A stretch of DNA of 64,000 bases from Halichondria panicea (lineage: Eukaryota > Porifera > Demospongiae > Suberitida > Halichondriidae): assembly GCF_963675165.1 (NCBI RefSeq), contig NC_087379.1, forward strand, positions 877,001 through 941,000, in the 5' to 3' direction. Below are positions 36,663 through 48,680 of this stretch, in pieces (position 1 is the first letter of the stretch; each line of letters begins with the position of its first letter). Under the pieces are notes generated by a model. That model made no database searches. It saw nothing but the letters and a program-made list of their open reading frames with translations, and was not told the origin of the DNA. The position numbers and the translations under genes are program-made.

Positions 36663-37379
36663 AGTTGAAGGAGACTGGAGTGGAGACTGGAGAGAGTGGA
36701 GGAGCGAGTTAGATTGGAGCGGAAGTTGGTTGGTCGGGATAACATCGATACACTAATACAAAGAGCCCCTCCTTATATAGTACAACCATAACCAAAGAAT
36801 TTGTGGTTTTCTCAACGTCCGGTGTTATAATTGAAATATGAATATCATTAAATATACCACTAAGGAATGTGCTTGAAATTGCAGCTCTGCACGTGCAGGC
36901 TCTATGCGCATGCGCCTTAATTGCATGCAAAATAAAATTGACAAACACTATTACTGCAAGATTCCTTTAAACTGAACCAAAAATGATAAATATGCTTTCA
37001 TACAAAATGTTATTGTCCCTAACAGTTTGTGGTGACTCTTTTCTGACCAGTGCTCTCATGTATCTCCTGTGAGGGTGGGGTATTGTAATCATGGTGACTT
37101 TATCAATCACTTACTCACTGTACTTGGTATTGTCTAGCCTCCTTCACTGGCCTCACTCTCACACATTTACTCACTCACTTGTACTTCTTGTACTTGGCAT
37201 TGGCTGTCTTTCTTTCCTCTCCTCCTTGTACTTCGCAACATAGGTTTACTGTATCAAGCACTGCCAGAACAATGCTTGAACTTGTGAGTAGACCAACCTA
37301 CCCCCCTCAACTTCAATTGTAAACAAAAGATAAACAAAAGTTCCTATCAAAATAATGGCACAATATAAGACTAGCTGGT
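36663..37379. other. Upstream region of Bcl-2 copy 1
   Basis: Head side of the Bcl-2 copy and 3' side of the DNAJC25 copy. Contains gcgcatgcgcc at about 36904-36914 and otherwise nothing recognisable; the matching region of the second block is 48681-49411. Confidence 0.4.
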
Positions 37380-39642
37380 TACATTATCGACTCAAGGTTC
37401 TCCTCCATAATTCTGCGTAGCACAGTCTCTTCGTCGTTCTTTACTTCCTCCCTTGAGTCCGTCTCTGACCCTCCTTCAACAACCCCTTCTCCACTGCCAG
37501 CTCCTTAGCAATCAATCTGAAGTCTTCTGTATGGGCTTAAAAAGAGGCCTGATTCTGAAAAAGCACCACTTATAAAATATAGATAGCCAACGCTTTTTCC
37601 TAAAAATAAAAATGGACAATTTGGACCGGAAACTAATTGCTGATTTATACACACCGTATGGTAGCACACCAACAGCTACTAAATGCATCTTTTAGGTTCC
37701 TAACTTCAATAATGGCCTCTGTTTTGATATACCTTGCCAACTATCCTGACCTTGGCATTCTGAGAGACCTGCAGTGATGGCTGTATTGTACGAGTGCCAC
37801 CAGCCGAGGTACTGGACCAGAGAGATGACGCTGATGGCCACACCCACAACCACTCGGATGTCCAACTGGGGGGGTCACTCGATGACGGTCGTAGTGATAG
37901 TAGTGACGGTACGCTTGCTCTGTGGGGGGGCAGTAACTTATTGTGTGTGTGTGTGGTGGGCGTACGATGCGAATGATGCTATTATAGCAACTATTTACTT
38001 CCTAAGAATGCATCTCTCTATTTATTTACTGATTCACTCCGTATCCTAGGTGATTTCCAGTGATTACGAGCCATATTTTACTTCCCCCAGGGAAGTATGG
38101 AATATGGCTCATATTTTTACTTCCTACAAGCACTATTCAACTTTTGAATCATCTTGACAATTTGTACACAGTAAAATAGCAATATAGCACGCACAAAGTT
38201 TTTGTAGACTAGATGTATGTTGTGCTATTGTCATATTGACCTGAGCTAGCTAGCAGTCTAAGCTCATGAGGCTTGAAACACTGCAGTTAAATCCTTGCTC
38301 TGTGTTTCTAGTCAAGGCTGTGGCGCAGAGGTACTGTACTAGGTAGAGGAGTACAGTGCATGCAGTGTTGGTAGACTTGTGCAATGCAAATTGAAAACGG
38401 CAGCTGCTGATATTGGTGGGCGGGTCTGGTCAAAGTTTATGGCTTCCAGTAGAACCTAGCTGCTTGGAGAAGTAGCTAGCTCTCATACTTGACAGCTATA
38501 ACTGTTCTAACTGCATATTCTGAGGCACAAAAGTGACTGTGAGAGCAAGCTTGACTGTCTCTATTGATGTTCAAATGACTGTTTTGCTGTTTTTTCAGTA
38601 AATAAATCAGTTGTTGACTGGTTGCCTAGTAATTATGGTTTATAAACGCCCTCGGCATTGGTTGGTTATAAGCCATAATTACTAGTCAACCAGTCAATAA
38701 CTATAACATAACAACTCCATTAGTATAACTATCCAATTAACAGGCAAACAGAGAACTGCCATTAGAGTAGCCACGGTAAAGTTATCACCAATTGCAGGGG
38801 AAGTGTCTCTAGTTACTAGTAGGTAGTGAGTAATAACTACCCCCTAGCCCTGTACCTACCAGGGTTCTCAAGCATGTAGTCATAGTTTGCTCTCTCCTCC
38901 TCATCCTTCAGTATCTCGTAGGTCGTGCTGATGAGCTAGAACCTCTCCCTAGCGGAGCCCTCAGCCTGGAGGGGGGAGTGAGGTATTAGGGGCACACAAA
39001 GAAATGGAGAGTATAGTATTCATTTCATGAGGGGAGGAGGTACATACAATGTGTCTACACTGTGCAATTCACTTTACTATCATTAGATAAAGTTGCAAAG
39101 CATTTTGTGATGGTTTAGGACTAGCTGTATATCTACTGAGACTAACCAACTCTCCCTCTTCTGTGACCTTGTTCTTGTCAGGATGGTACTCCAGTGTCAG
39201 GTGTCGATAGGCTCTCCTCATCTCAGCCTGTAACCAAGCAACAGTGTGTGAGCACAGTCAATAGCTCCACATGTACTTACAGCTGTGACATCTTTGTCCA
39301 CTTGAAGAACTGCATGTAGGGAACGAGAATAATTATCAGCTAGTCAGGTGTTGGCCTGGATAATAGGTAGAAACGGCTCATACAGATAATTATACTGATA
39401 CACCTGTTTCTACAAATCACAGCATCTCTAGTCAGCTCTAAAATGATTTACATGCATTGAACTAGCTAGCCAGATCTAATAATCCACAACTCCAACCACA
39501 CACACTCTGTCAATAGTGAGTGTAGGGACTGACCGTCATAGCAGCTCTCTCTGCCACAGTAGAGTCCCTCCAGGAGACCAGCAGCACTGGAGAACAACGC
39601 TGACAGAGCACAGGACACCAGGAGAACAGTTAGTGTCTTCAT
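37380..39642 (-). pseudogene. DNAJC25: DNAJC25-like J-domain membrane protein, pseudogene copy 1
   Basis: Exon 1 39642-39534 encodes a signal peptide and LLEGLYCGRESCYD. Exon 2 39309-39281 gives VLQVDKDVTA. Exon 3 about 39227-39148 carries AEMRRAYRHL and the HPD motif (EYHPDKNK). Exon 4 38965-38860 reads to TTYEILKDEEERANYDY. Exon 5 37919-37769 encodes the membrane segment (VVVGVAISVISLVQYLGWW). Exon 6 lies at about 37508-37380 (KGLLKEGQ ... EEVKNDEETV). Order and motifs match DNAJC25, an ER-type DnaJ protein. Lesions: TAG at 38938-38936, a 7-C run in exon 5 that shifts frame, and a frame break within exon 6. The terminal exons are missing. Confidence 0.8.
38610..38705. repeat. Hairpin repeat in DNAJC25 intron
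   Basis: Inverted arms around a GC-richer loop: tggttgcctagtaattatgg at 38619-38638 against ccataattactagtcaacca at 38673-38692. It is similar in style to the hairpin at about 43690-43795. Confidence 0.6.
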
Positions 39643-39795
39643 CAGGAGAACTGTCCATGAGCTGGAGGAGGGTCGTTTATGCTGACATTGCAATAGTCTA
39701 TAAGGGGGAGCTAGGGGCTGGTTGCACTATTAATTTTCACTCAAAAATCAACATTAACTTTTAGCCATACAAAATATTATTATCCACAACAATAA
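39643..39795. promoter_or_regulatory. DNAJC25 upstream flank / kelch E 3' flank
   Basis: Short spacer upstream of the DNAJC25 start. Its sequence (gagctggaggagggtcg ... caatagtctataaggggg) is the source of the relics at 8152-8218 and 16970-17040. On the other side it abuts the stop of kinase-kelch E. Confidence 0.45.
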
Positions 39796-42458
39796 TCAAG
39801 AAATAGTTGTTGCACTTTTAATTTTGATACTAATTTTATGCACGGTAGATTGTGTTTCTCTTTCTTTGTTCCATCCCCCAATCATAAGGCACTCTGTTGG
39901 AGACAGTGACACAGAGGCAGCGTCTGCTATAGGAGATGGTAGATCACCAACGTAGAGCCAGGAGTCCATCGAGGACGAGTAGGAGTAGATCCTTTGAGTG
40001 ACTTCACCTTCACTATCCTCTCCACCAACAGCAAAGAGGGTGTCGAATATCGTTACAGGGGAGGAACAGTAAGACGGTGTGTTGGATATTGTATTCCAGA
40101 CAGAGTCGGCTTTGTTGGCACTCCCATCATCCTGTCGGTCTGCTGAGATGAGCTTGTCGACTTGAGCAGCACACACCTTGTTTAGAAAATTGCCGTCACT
40201 TCCCCCCATTAGGTACACTGTTTTGTTGTAGACAATTCCTCTTTGGTCATAACAAGCATACGGTAGTCTGTCTGTCTCGCTCCACTGGGAGGTGCTGATG
40301 TTGTAGATCTCAACGTTATCAGTGAAGTCGCCATCGTCCAACACACCTCCTGCTACGACCAGATGTGTTTGGAGACTAACGACTGCTGGTGAATACCTCG
40401 CTGTGGGCATGGGTGGGATCGTCCGTTTCCAGTTCCTTCCTTTGTTAAACACATGTACCACGTTGGATTTAGAGAAGGATGAATCCAAACCACCAACTGC
40501 TGCCAGTTCACCTTTGACCTCTCCTAGACCAAAATAGCGTACAGGAAGTCTGGGCAGAGTTGACCAAACATCTTGTGGCGGATCGTAACAGTGGACGCAG
40601 TACTCGTCATCATCGTCATAACACATTCCTCCACCATAGTAGACCTTGCCATTGATGGTTACCGCTCGCCCATGAGACCTCTTCACTGGAGTCTCAGAGC
40701 ACTGACTGTAGGACAACTGAACCTGTAGGGACTGGAGAATACAGAGAGTCAATAACTTGTGTGTTGCATGTAATTATAGGCATTTGAAATGTAACTTTAC
40801 TGTTTAGTAAATCATCATACCATGCTTACCATAGCAACCAAAAATATGATTACAAATAGTATCAATCCTGCGGGAAAAATCTAAATTCTAATTTGGCCCT
40901 TATATTGAAGTGGCAGATTAATATAGTCAATGTTATTTGTACACGTACTAGAGCTACATTATATGATTACCGAGGCACCGCAAAAAAAGTTTTTCAGAAT
41001 TTACTTGGCGCTCAATTGGAGCAGTAAGCTTTAGATTTGGAGTAGGCACAACTTCTATATAGAGCAGTAATAATTAGTTGATGAGCTCACCTGTGGTTTG
41101 CTGGTCAGGTAGTCTTTGGTTTTGGTCAGTTGGTTGTTCAAACTCTGAATGGTGGTTTTATTCTTCTGAAGGTAAGTGTCCTTGGAGGCAAGCATCGAAT
41201 CTTTGTCAGCAATAGTCAAATCTTTGACAGCAAGCATCGAATCTTTGTGAGCAATTTGTTGTTCCACCTCTTTAGTGAGTTGCATATATTGAGTTTCTAG
41301 TTTAACCATCATGTCCTGATTTAAAATCAACTGGCCTTTAAGATTTTCAACGATAGCTTGATTTTGTTCCGCTTCAACAGAGTGCACCAATTGCATACGC
41401 TCGACAGTGTTTTCACTTTCTTCTTCTTGTCGTCTTTTCTCCTCCGCCAGTGCCTCGTTCTCTCCTGCTTTCTCCTGGATTGCCGAATCCTTCCTCACAA
41501 CCTCTTCCTCAAGCTCCCTCTTCTCTGTCAGTAGGGCACTCACTCGCTGGAGCATCTCCACTCTGTTCTCAAAGGAGGGAGGGTGTTCAAGTACCACACC
41601 CACCATCCGACCCACTATCTCCGCTGCTCTAGGCCTTTGTTGAGGGTTGTTGCTGAGACAGCGCATGATGAGGTCCATCAGAGGGTGGTCTGGGGGAATC
41701 TTTCGAAGAAAATGTTCACGTCGTTCAGCTTCTGTTACTGGTATCAGACCATTGGGATCGGTAGGATCGATTCGTGTCTGGCCGATACTTGGTAGTGGCC
41801 ACTCTGCTGTGAAGGTGTGAATCATCATGATCCCAAAGGAGAACACATCCACACTGGTGTCATAGTGGGGGTCGGCAATCATCACTTCGGGGGGCATGTA
41901 CGCTGGGGTACCAGGGGTCTCCGTCATTCGACTCACTTGAAGGGGGGTCAGGTTCAATATTCGAGCAACCCCCAGATCGGATATCTTGGCCGTCATGTTG
42001 GTGGACAAGAGGACATTGTTGGCTGAGAGGTCTCTGTGCACAATGACTGGTGTTTGGCCATGAAGGTAGACCAGGCCCAGTGAGACGTCATGGAGGATGG
42101 AGAAGTTGATCTCATCGGGGAGAATACCGTAGCGCTCGAGACAGCTGGTCAAGTTGGTGGGGAGGAACTCCATGACTAGGATGGGGAACTGAGAGCCTTC
42201 CTCAAAACAGACTCCCAGAAACTGGACAATGTTGGGGTGCCTAGTTTGACTGAGCAGGTGACACTCCTCCAGATACCTTCGTGCTGCATGCCCGATTCCA
42301 GTATCGTAGAGAACTCGGTAAAGCTTCTTGCCGGCACATTTCAGTCCTCGATACTCTAGCTCCATGACAACAGCGTAGGAACCTCGTCCAAACTCATTCT
42401 CAGTGATGCGAACATGTCTCAGAGTGAACTGTTCGAAAGCTTGTGGATTTACAGCCAT
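39796..42458 (-). CDS. Kinase-coiled coil-kelch gene E
   Basis: Exons are 42458-41091 (456 codons) and 40722-39796 (308 codons plus stop), phase 0 across a 368-bp intron, the shortest and free of MITEs; 764 residues. GRGSYA, HRDLSANN, SDLG and MPPEV present, with MIADPHYD instead of MVANPHYN after PPE. The coiled coil has its own block (IVENLKGQLILNQDMMVKLE). Kelch loops: MCYDDDDEY, LDSSFSKSN, VLDDGDFTDN, SDGNFLNK; the C-terminus is extended (KISIKIKSATTIS). Read past the donor, the frame ends differently from the other copies. Non-coding 5' exon ends at 42639. Confidence 0.9.
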
Positions 42459-42837
42459 TGTCTTGGTTACTGTGGGAATAGAAAAGCACGCAATATTAAA
42501 AATGCAATCCAGCTAGATATACAACAAAAAAGAATCCTTTCACTATGTACGTCTAGATATTATTGCCAAGACTTGAAAAACAAAGCCTTACAGACAGTGA
42601 GGCTCAGGTTTACAGGACAGCTATTCAGTTGATCTTACCTGTACTGTATAGAAAGCTTGGTAGAGGTGAAGTTACAGTACAGAGAGATAGAGAACTGTAG
42701 CAGCCAACGTGCAACCAATTGGCCAACACAATGAAAAAGTCAAGAACGCCCTTCTTTGTACAAGCAAAAGGGGGCGTGGCTAATTGCAAGGTTTTGTGCA
42801 TTATTTAGAATACCAACCAAGTCAAGGATGAAAATGT
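42459..42837. promoter_or_regulatory. Divergent promoter, kinase-kelch E / CWF19L1 copy 5
   Basis: 379 bp gap. 5' UTR donor at 42639-42638 (GTACAG/GTAAGATC). The palindrome at 42746-42780 has a shortened left arm (ACGCCCTTCTTTG) and an intact right arm (AAAAGGGGGCGTGGC). Confidence 0.5.
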
Positions 42838-43141
42838 AAGGAGCTAGCTAGCTCTAGTGCAAGTGTACTCACCTAGATCTCCTTCTCCCCCTCACTCAGT
42901 CTGGTGTGTGGAGATGTGGAGGGTCACTTCAAGCAACTGTTTAGCAGAGTCCAGAGCATCCTCTCCAAGAACAAAGACTTTGAGGTAGCTACATACAATG
43001 GATGCACACACTCACTGCAGTGCCAGTGCATTTATTGTCCCTTTATGTAGCTGCTGTTGTGTGTTGGATCTTTCTTTAGCTCTGACTGCCAGGAGGAGTG
43101 GAGCAAGTATCGGGAGGGGGTGGAAACAGGTAATTAAACGA

Positions 43142-43805
43142 TGATATGGCCAGGGGATAACTTTGATAATTCCCTCTGATTTTTCCCCAGACATGTTTGG
43201 TACAAGATCATGTAGATAATTTTGTCTACTTTTATATTTTTGAATTGGTGCAGGCTGACATATTAAAATCAATGTTTGCATGGTTGCTTTACTCTGTGCT
43301 GTAGCTAGCTAGCTAGTTATACAAAGTCAAAGATAGTAAGAGATTCTCATAGTGCTAGCTATAGTGCAGTGCAAGTAGGAGCCTTGGCACTGAGCATTGT
43401 CTGGCTCCAGCTAGCTCTGTGGGTATGGCTTTAGCCGTTTGTGGTCTTGGAGGAGGAGTCAGGGCGGGGCTCAGAGTGTTTGCTAGATCAGCATTTCTTT
43501 GACAGCGTGGAACTAGAGAACTCTGGCGTTGAAAGGTAAGCATTAGTACCTGTAGCTAGCTAGCTATTGACAGAGCAAGCTTTTCCACAATGCTTTCTTT
43601 TTACTTTCTGATAGTTTGAACGTGAGTTGCCATGGTAGAGGAGTAAATACAATTATAGCTAGCCAATCACATAGGATATATAACACTCATACTATGGTTG
43701 CTAGGGATTTATGGCAACGTAAACCACACCTCGCCCTCGGGCTACGCCCTTGTGCTTGGTGGGTTTACTGCCATAAATCCCTAGAACCATAGTATAACTA
43801 TAACT
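43142..43805. mobile_element. Insertion with terminal hairpin in CWF19L1 copy 5 intron 3
   Basis: Absent from the other modules, which read straight through gtaattaaacgatattaaat. The right part is an inverted repeat (actatggttgctagggattt at about 43692-43711, aaatccctagaaccatagta at about 43776-43795) around a GC-rich loop. No coding frame of note. Confidence 0.6.
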
Positions 43806-46389
43806 TAAATCACCTTCCTCTGACATTTATCACATCCCCATGCACAGTGCCTCTACCGACGTTCATCCTTGGCCCGTGTTGGACTGAGCATGGCCAGTTC
43901 TATGGAGACTTGTCATGTGATGGAGGAGAGCTTTGCCCCAATGTCACATGTCTAGGTACAGTGTATGCATGTTGTTAACCACTCTATCAGTATACACATG
44001 AGTCACACTCCATTACAGGTCAGCGTGGAGTGTACAGTGCGTCCAGTGGTCTGAGGGTGGCCTATCTCAGTGGGAGCTACCAGGGGAGGACCTATCAGCA
44101 TCAAGACAAGGGAGATAATCTATTGGTCAGTTCTCTTCTCAATCACCTGGAGGAGTTGTTGAACTAGTTTTTGTTTCTCCCTCTAGCGACCATATTTCAC
44201 TGACTCTGATGTGTCCTGGCTGGAGGGTCAGTGCAGTGGAGAGGGCTACCGTGGAGTGGACATTCTCCTCACCTCTGATTGGCCCGGGGCAGTGGACAAG
44301 TTCACAGTGGCTCCTGTGAGACCTACCTCCCAGTTATTGTAGGATGGACCAGTACCTTAATAATACCTTATGCTCATGCAGGACGGACTGGACCTGAGTG
44401 CAGTGGGGGCAAAGCCTCTGAGTAAACTGGCCATGTGTCTCAAGCCACGCTACCATTTTGCAGCTCTACACCAAACCTTCTATGAGAGAATACCGTACAG
44501 GTACAGTACGTCCATCCCTGTAATATTAGAGTACTTGAGTTTACTCCTTAAATAGAGTTCTGTTGTCCAATTTCTTGAAGTCCGTTCAGATAGTATGATC
44601 AATTTTCCAATGTGATTTGACCAGCGATACAATAAGAGATATGAGAGTATCATAATTATTTTAGATGTGTGCTGTAATTATACGTACATGTTACATGTCC
44701 TCATCTTTAAATCCCTACACAGTAATACCTCCACAACTTTTGATGCTAACTGTATTGTGCTTCATTTCATGTAGGAATCACAAAATCCTCCAAGGCAAGC
44801 CACATCATGTGACACGATTCTTAGCTTTGGCTCAAGTGGGAAATCCAGACAAGAAGAAAAGAGTGAGTTGAAATCATTCTAGTCCCATTAGTATTACATG
44901 TTATTAATGATGACATCATCTTCATACCTGCAGTACCTGTATGCATTCTCTGTCACACCCATGAGCTCCATGGACGAGAAAGAGCTGACTCAGCAACCAC
45001 CCACTGCCACCAACTGTCCCTAAATTGAACTGTCAAATCTTTGGTAAGGAAAACTTCGTAATGTGGGGGCCAATCATTATACATCTAAGAGTCCTATCTC
45101 TAGATATCACCATTTGTGTTGTGGTTCAAATCCACCATGTTTGCAGAGGTCAAAGTTTGTTGTGTACCTACCCCACACACTGTGCAGAGGGAGTCTCAAG
45201 AGGAGGCTGGGCCTAACTTCTTCTTTGATCAGAGGGCTCTTGATTCCGCTCATCGAAAACAGAAGAGACAACAGGACGGAGGACACCCTGCAAAGAGGCG
45301 ACCCCCTCCCCAGCCCAGGGGGCCGTGCTGGTTCTGTCTGGGGGGCAAGGTGGTGGAGAAACATCTCGTGGTCTCCATCGGAGATCATGTGAGATAGAGT
45401 GTGTTGTACTTGCTAATACTGCACATACAAAATACAATGTAGCTCACAAATAGCAGACCACTAACAGTTTGTATTGTATACCCTATATAGACGTACCTGG
45501 CTTTATCCAAGGGTGGGATGGTACCAGAGCATGTGCTGGTCCTACCTATCGGTCACTATGCAGCCTCCACTGACGCACCACCAGTGAGTTCATGTGCTGT
45601 GTGTACCACTGCTGTGTGTGTATAGTCATTGTTTGTATTGTGGAGAGTATGTTTCCATGCTCTGTGTGTACTATTTAGCAGTCTGTAGCGGTCAGCCTGT
45701 AAGCAGGCCACCCTCTATAATACAGCCAGGTTAATGGGACCCAAGTCTCCATAGCATGTGTTTGGACCTGTGTTAGCAGACCACCTCTTTAGTACAACCA
45801 CTGTTCTGCCCACTGTGTAAGCAGAGATCACTATACCATATATCATGCATGTACACTGTATAACCTGTGCTCTATTACTTTAAGAGGTTTTGGAGGAGCT
45901 TGGAAAGTTTAAGAGTGCTCTGAGGAAGTACTTCAACAGCAAAGATCAGTCGTGTGTCATCTTCGAGAGAAACTACAAATCACAGCATCTTCAACTACAG
46001 GTCAGTACCGTCAAGGCCGTATAGAGAAGTGGTCGATACGCCCTCGGTATACTGGATAGAATCATATGGTCTGATGTAGTTTTTGACATAATCGTATATG
46101 ATGTTCTATAGCGTCTTTTTTCGACATTATGACCTATTCGTAGATGTGTTGACTGATAGTTGTGTATGGTTAGTGTGTGATGGTAATGGTGGTCACTGTA
46201 GGTTATTCCAGTGACCAAGATTCCATCTGATGCTCTGAGACAAGCCTTCATAGATTAAGGGCGGAGTATGGGGGTGTGGCTTGAGACTGTGCCCAGGGAA
46301 ACACCACCCTCAGAGGTAACACACACACATCATAGCTGTACCATGTTCTACGTACCATTCTCTAAGCCTTTTAGTGATCAATTTTGCTA

Positions 46390-46471
46390 CACACACACAC
46401 ACACACCTCCCCTCCCACACCACATGCACACACACACACACACCCCGCATACATACTGCCCACACACACTG

Positions 46472-46520
<49 letters not shown>
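46390..46520. repeat. (AC)n tract before exon 14 of CWF19L1 copy 5
   Basis: Two AC-rich blocks separated by cccgcatacatactgccc directly precede the exon 14 acceptor (cacacag/CTTGCG). Confidence 0.85.
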
Positions 46521-46836
46521 CTTGCGTACACTGGTGTCCCATATTTCCTGGCAGAGTTTGATGGGGGAAATGTGTTCACAAGACCATTTTCTCACCAACT
46601 CACGCAGACAAAAAACCAGATCACTGAATATAGGTTATAGTATGTTTCTACTACTGTGAGCTCATGAGGTAAACATCACTCTCAAGTGAGTAGGTGAGTA
46701 GGTAAGAACATATCCGTGAGTCTCGTCACACCGACCATGCACACTTCTAACCTTTCTATTGCATACTCAGCAAATGTCTCTTCCACAAATCTGTCATCCT
46801 ACCTATCGAGTGAACACACAAACTGTTCTAACCACC

Positions 46837-47172
46837 AGCCAAAATATCTACTCCACCAATACCAACGGCAGTACCAACAACAATACTGGTAAGTTAATAG
46901 TCTCTATCTCTTCTCCTGCTTCTTAAAGCTGCTCGTATTAATACAGTATCAAGTACAATGTATCAGCAGCTACTATACGTGTGTATAGCGTGCTCAACTA
47001 ACCCCCTCCCCCCCCACACACACACACAGTGGCATATGAGAGCAGGACTCCATCTGCTGCCACTGTTGCCCACAGCCTGCTCCCACCTCCCTCAGCGACG
47101 CCCTCACAGTCCTCTGACAGTACAAAGGTCAAGAAGTACGAGAGCATGAAGGTGAAGGACATTGAGAACTAA
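46837..47172 (+). pseudogene. Duplicated 3' end of transmembrane protein (copy 2)
   Basis: Same junction as copy 1, but the cytoplasmic-exon stub keeps four bases lost there (agccaaaatatctac). Stub ends at the donor 46888/46889; final exon 47030-47172 is open to TAA with one conservative change near the end (KVKDIEN for KVEDIEN). Detached from its transmembrane part. Confidence 0.75.
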
Positions 47173-47470
47173 ATCACTGACACTTGCAAAAAAAAAAACA
47201 TTAGTAGTGTACTCTATTTATTCTTGTATGAAAGAGCAATGTTGTTTTGTCGTAGCGATTATCTTTAGAATCCGATAGTCTAATTTAATGTATAATAATA
47301 TTATTATTAAACATTCAATAATAATTATTTGTGTGTAAATTAATGTCTCAAGTTGCATGATTGTATAATAATGCGTACTGTGTGCAAGATTCATAAGCAG
47401 TTCGACTGGTACATGCATGCACACTATTTATATACAGCTAGCTATAATTATACGTGTTTTTCAACGTACA

Positions 47471-47794
47471 TAATAGTTAGACACTGTTTAGGAAGTTTCT
47501 ACATGATTTAGAAGCCCAAAGGGCTGGTTGTAGTATCCCGAACACAGTGAGGGTTCTACTAGCCCTGAGGACTTCTAAATCATGTGGAAACTTCCTAAAC
47601 AGTGTCTAAGCATTTTAGATCATAGCAACCATGAGTATTTAGCCAATCAGATTTGAATGTTCTTATCTAATCTTTGCTACATGATTTTCTAAGTGAAATA
47701 CATGATTTTCTATTGAAGTACATGATTTTCTAAATTGGATAGAACATTTCCTCTAACCAATCAGATTGCAGTATTTATGGCAAACATGATCTAA
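47471..47794. mobile_element. 324-bp insertion with near-perfect hairpin
   Basis: Relative to block 1 (about 35730), this segment interrupts the 3' spacer. Its first part is an inverted repeat: ttagacactgtttaggaagt at 47476-47495 and acttcctaaacagtgtctaa at about 47590-47609, with a further inverted arm around atgatttagaag. The rest has repeated catgatttctaa-like motifs. Looks like a foldback element; no protein. Confidence 0.65.
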
Positions 47795-47986
47795 ACATGT
47801 ATATACTCAACTCTTATTAAATTAATCCTATAATTATTATTAATGGATGATAATAATTAATTATAAGAAACTTTTTTAAAACATTAATTTGCTATTAAAA
47901 AAAATTGTAAAAATAAAACTACTAAGTGATTGTGAAGGAGAGATTGAGTGAGGTCGATCCGAATTAAGTGATTCAGCAAAAGTGTT

Positions 47987-48680
47987 CTATTTGAATGTGA
48001 GAGCTCCTACTAGGGCAACTCCTAAGCTGATTGCAGCCACTGTACATGTGAGCCAGCGAGTAGGGTGGCGGTTCTCAGCTCTCTGGTTTTCAGTTCTCTC
48101 TTTGGCTTTCTCAGAGGCATCAATACTCACTGCTCCCTTGATGGCACCCTGGATGTGGAGAAATAAAAGTCAACAAAAAATATAAAACATGCAGTCAAAT
48201 ACAGTAGTCAAATACTTAATCTACACATGCATACAACAATCTCTTACCCAACCGCCATGCTCGAGAATCCACTGAGTGAAGTTGTGAAGAAATGTTGTCT
48301 GCCATCCAACGATACTGTCTATCAAGGGAGTCTTGTTCTCTTCATACAATCATTTCGCTAGTATGCTCGTGAAGAACAACAGCACTGTCTTGATATTCAG
48401 CATAGAGTTGTTGGTGAGATATGTCCAGCGTCTTCACTCGGCCCTCAATTTCTTGTTGATGCTTCAGTTTCAGGTCTTTACAGCAAGTTTCCAGCGTCGA
48501 AATCGCATCTTTAAAGTCTTTATCCTTCGCAAGGAGACCCCTCATAATTATAAGCTTGGCGTGGCTGTAGTTGCATTTCAGTTGTATCCCGTCTCTCTTC
48601 AGTATAAAATCCACGAGATGATGGCTGATGGCACTGCTTTGGGTTTTGATTTGGTGAAGGTCCTCTCTTAAATGGGCCAT
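47987..48680 (-). pseudogene. Bcl-2 family gene, copy 2 (BH1 deleted)
   Basis: ATG at 48680-48678, exon 1 to 48248 and exon 2 48148-47987. The region between BH1 and BH2 is in the correct frame here (SIVGWQTTFLHNF then QWILEHGGW), unlike copy 1. However about 47 bp covering DDIKWGKIA is deleted near 48388, and a CGA to TGA change follows in the original frame. The BH3-like helix (LETCCKDL) and C-terminal anchor remain. The upstream frame reaches further 5' than the conserved MAHLRED start but is not supported by copy 1. Confidence 0.72.

Larger units (their letters stand above)
42838..46836 (+). pseudogene. CWF19L1: CWF19L1 copy 5, pseudogene truncated and fused
   Basis: Exons 1-8 are in phase (42838-42845, 42900-42984, 43051-43129, 43848-43955, 44019-44125, 44187-44315, 44382-44500, 44775-44862). 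Exon 9 (from 44934) acquires TAA at Tyr after TNCP plus a one-base deletion. The exon 12 acceptor is altered near 45890 (ctttaag). Exon 13 has TAT to TAA at about 46256-46258. Intron 3 carries a 664-bp insertion. Intron 13 lacks the Mutator-like MITE. Exon 15 is replaced by the same fusion seen in copy 4. Confidence 0.88.

Noticed and set aside
36709-36948. Small minus-strand frame upstream of Bcl-2 copy 1
   Set aside because: No counterpart in block 2, low-complexity composition and no splice signals tying it to a gene.
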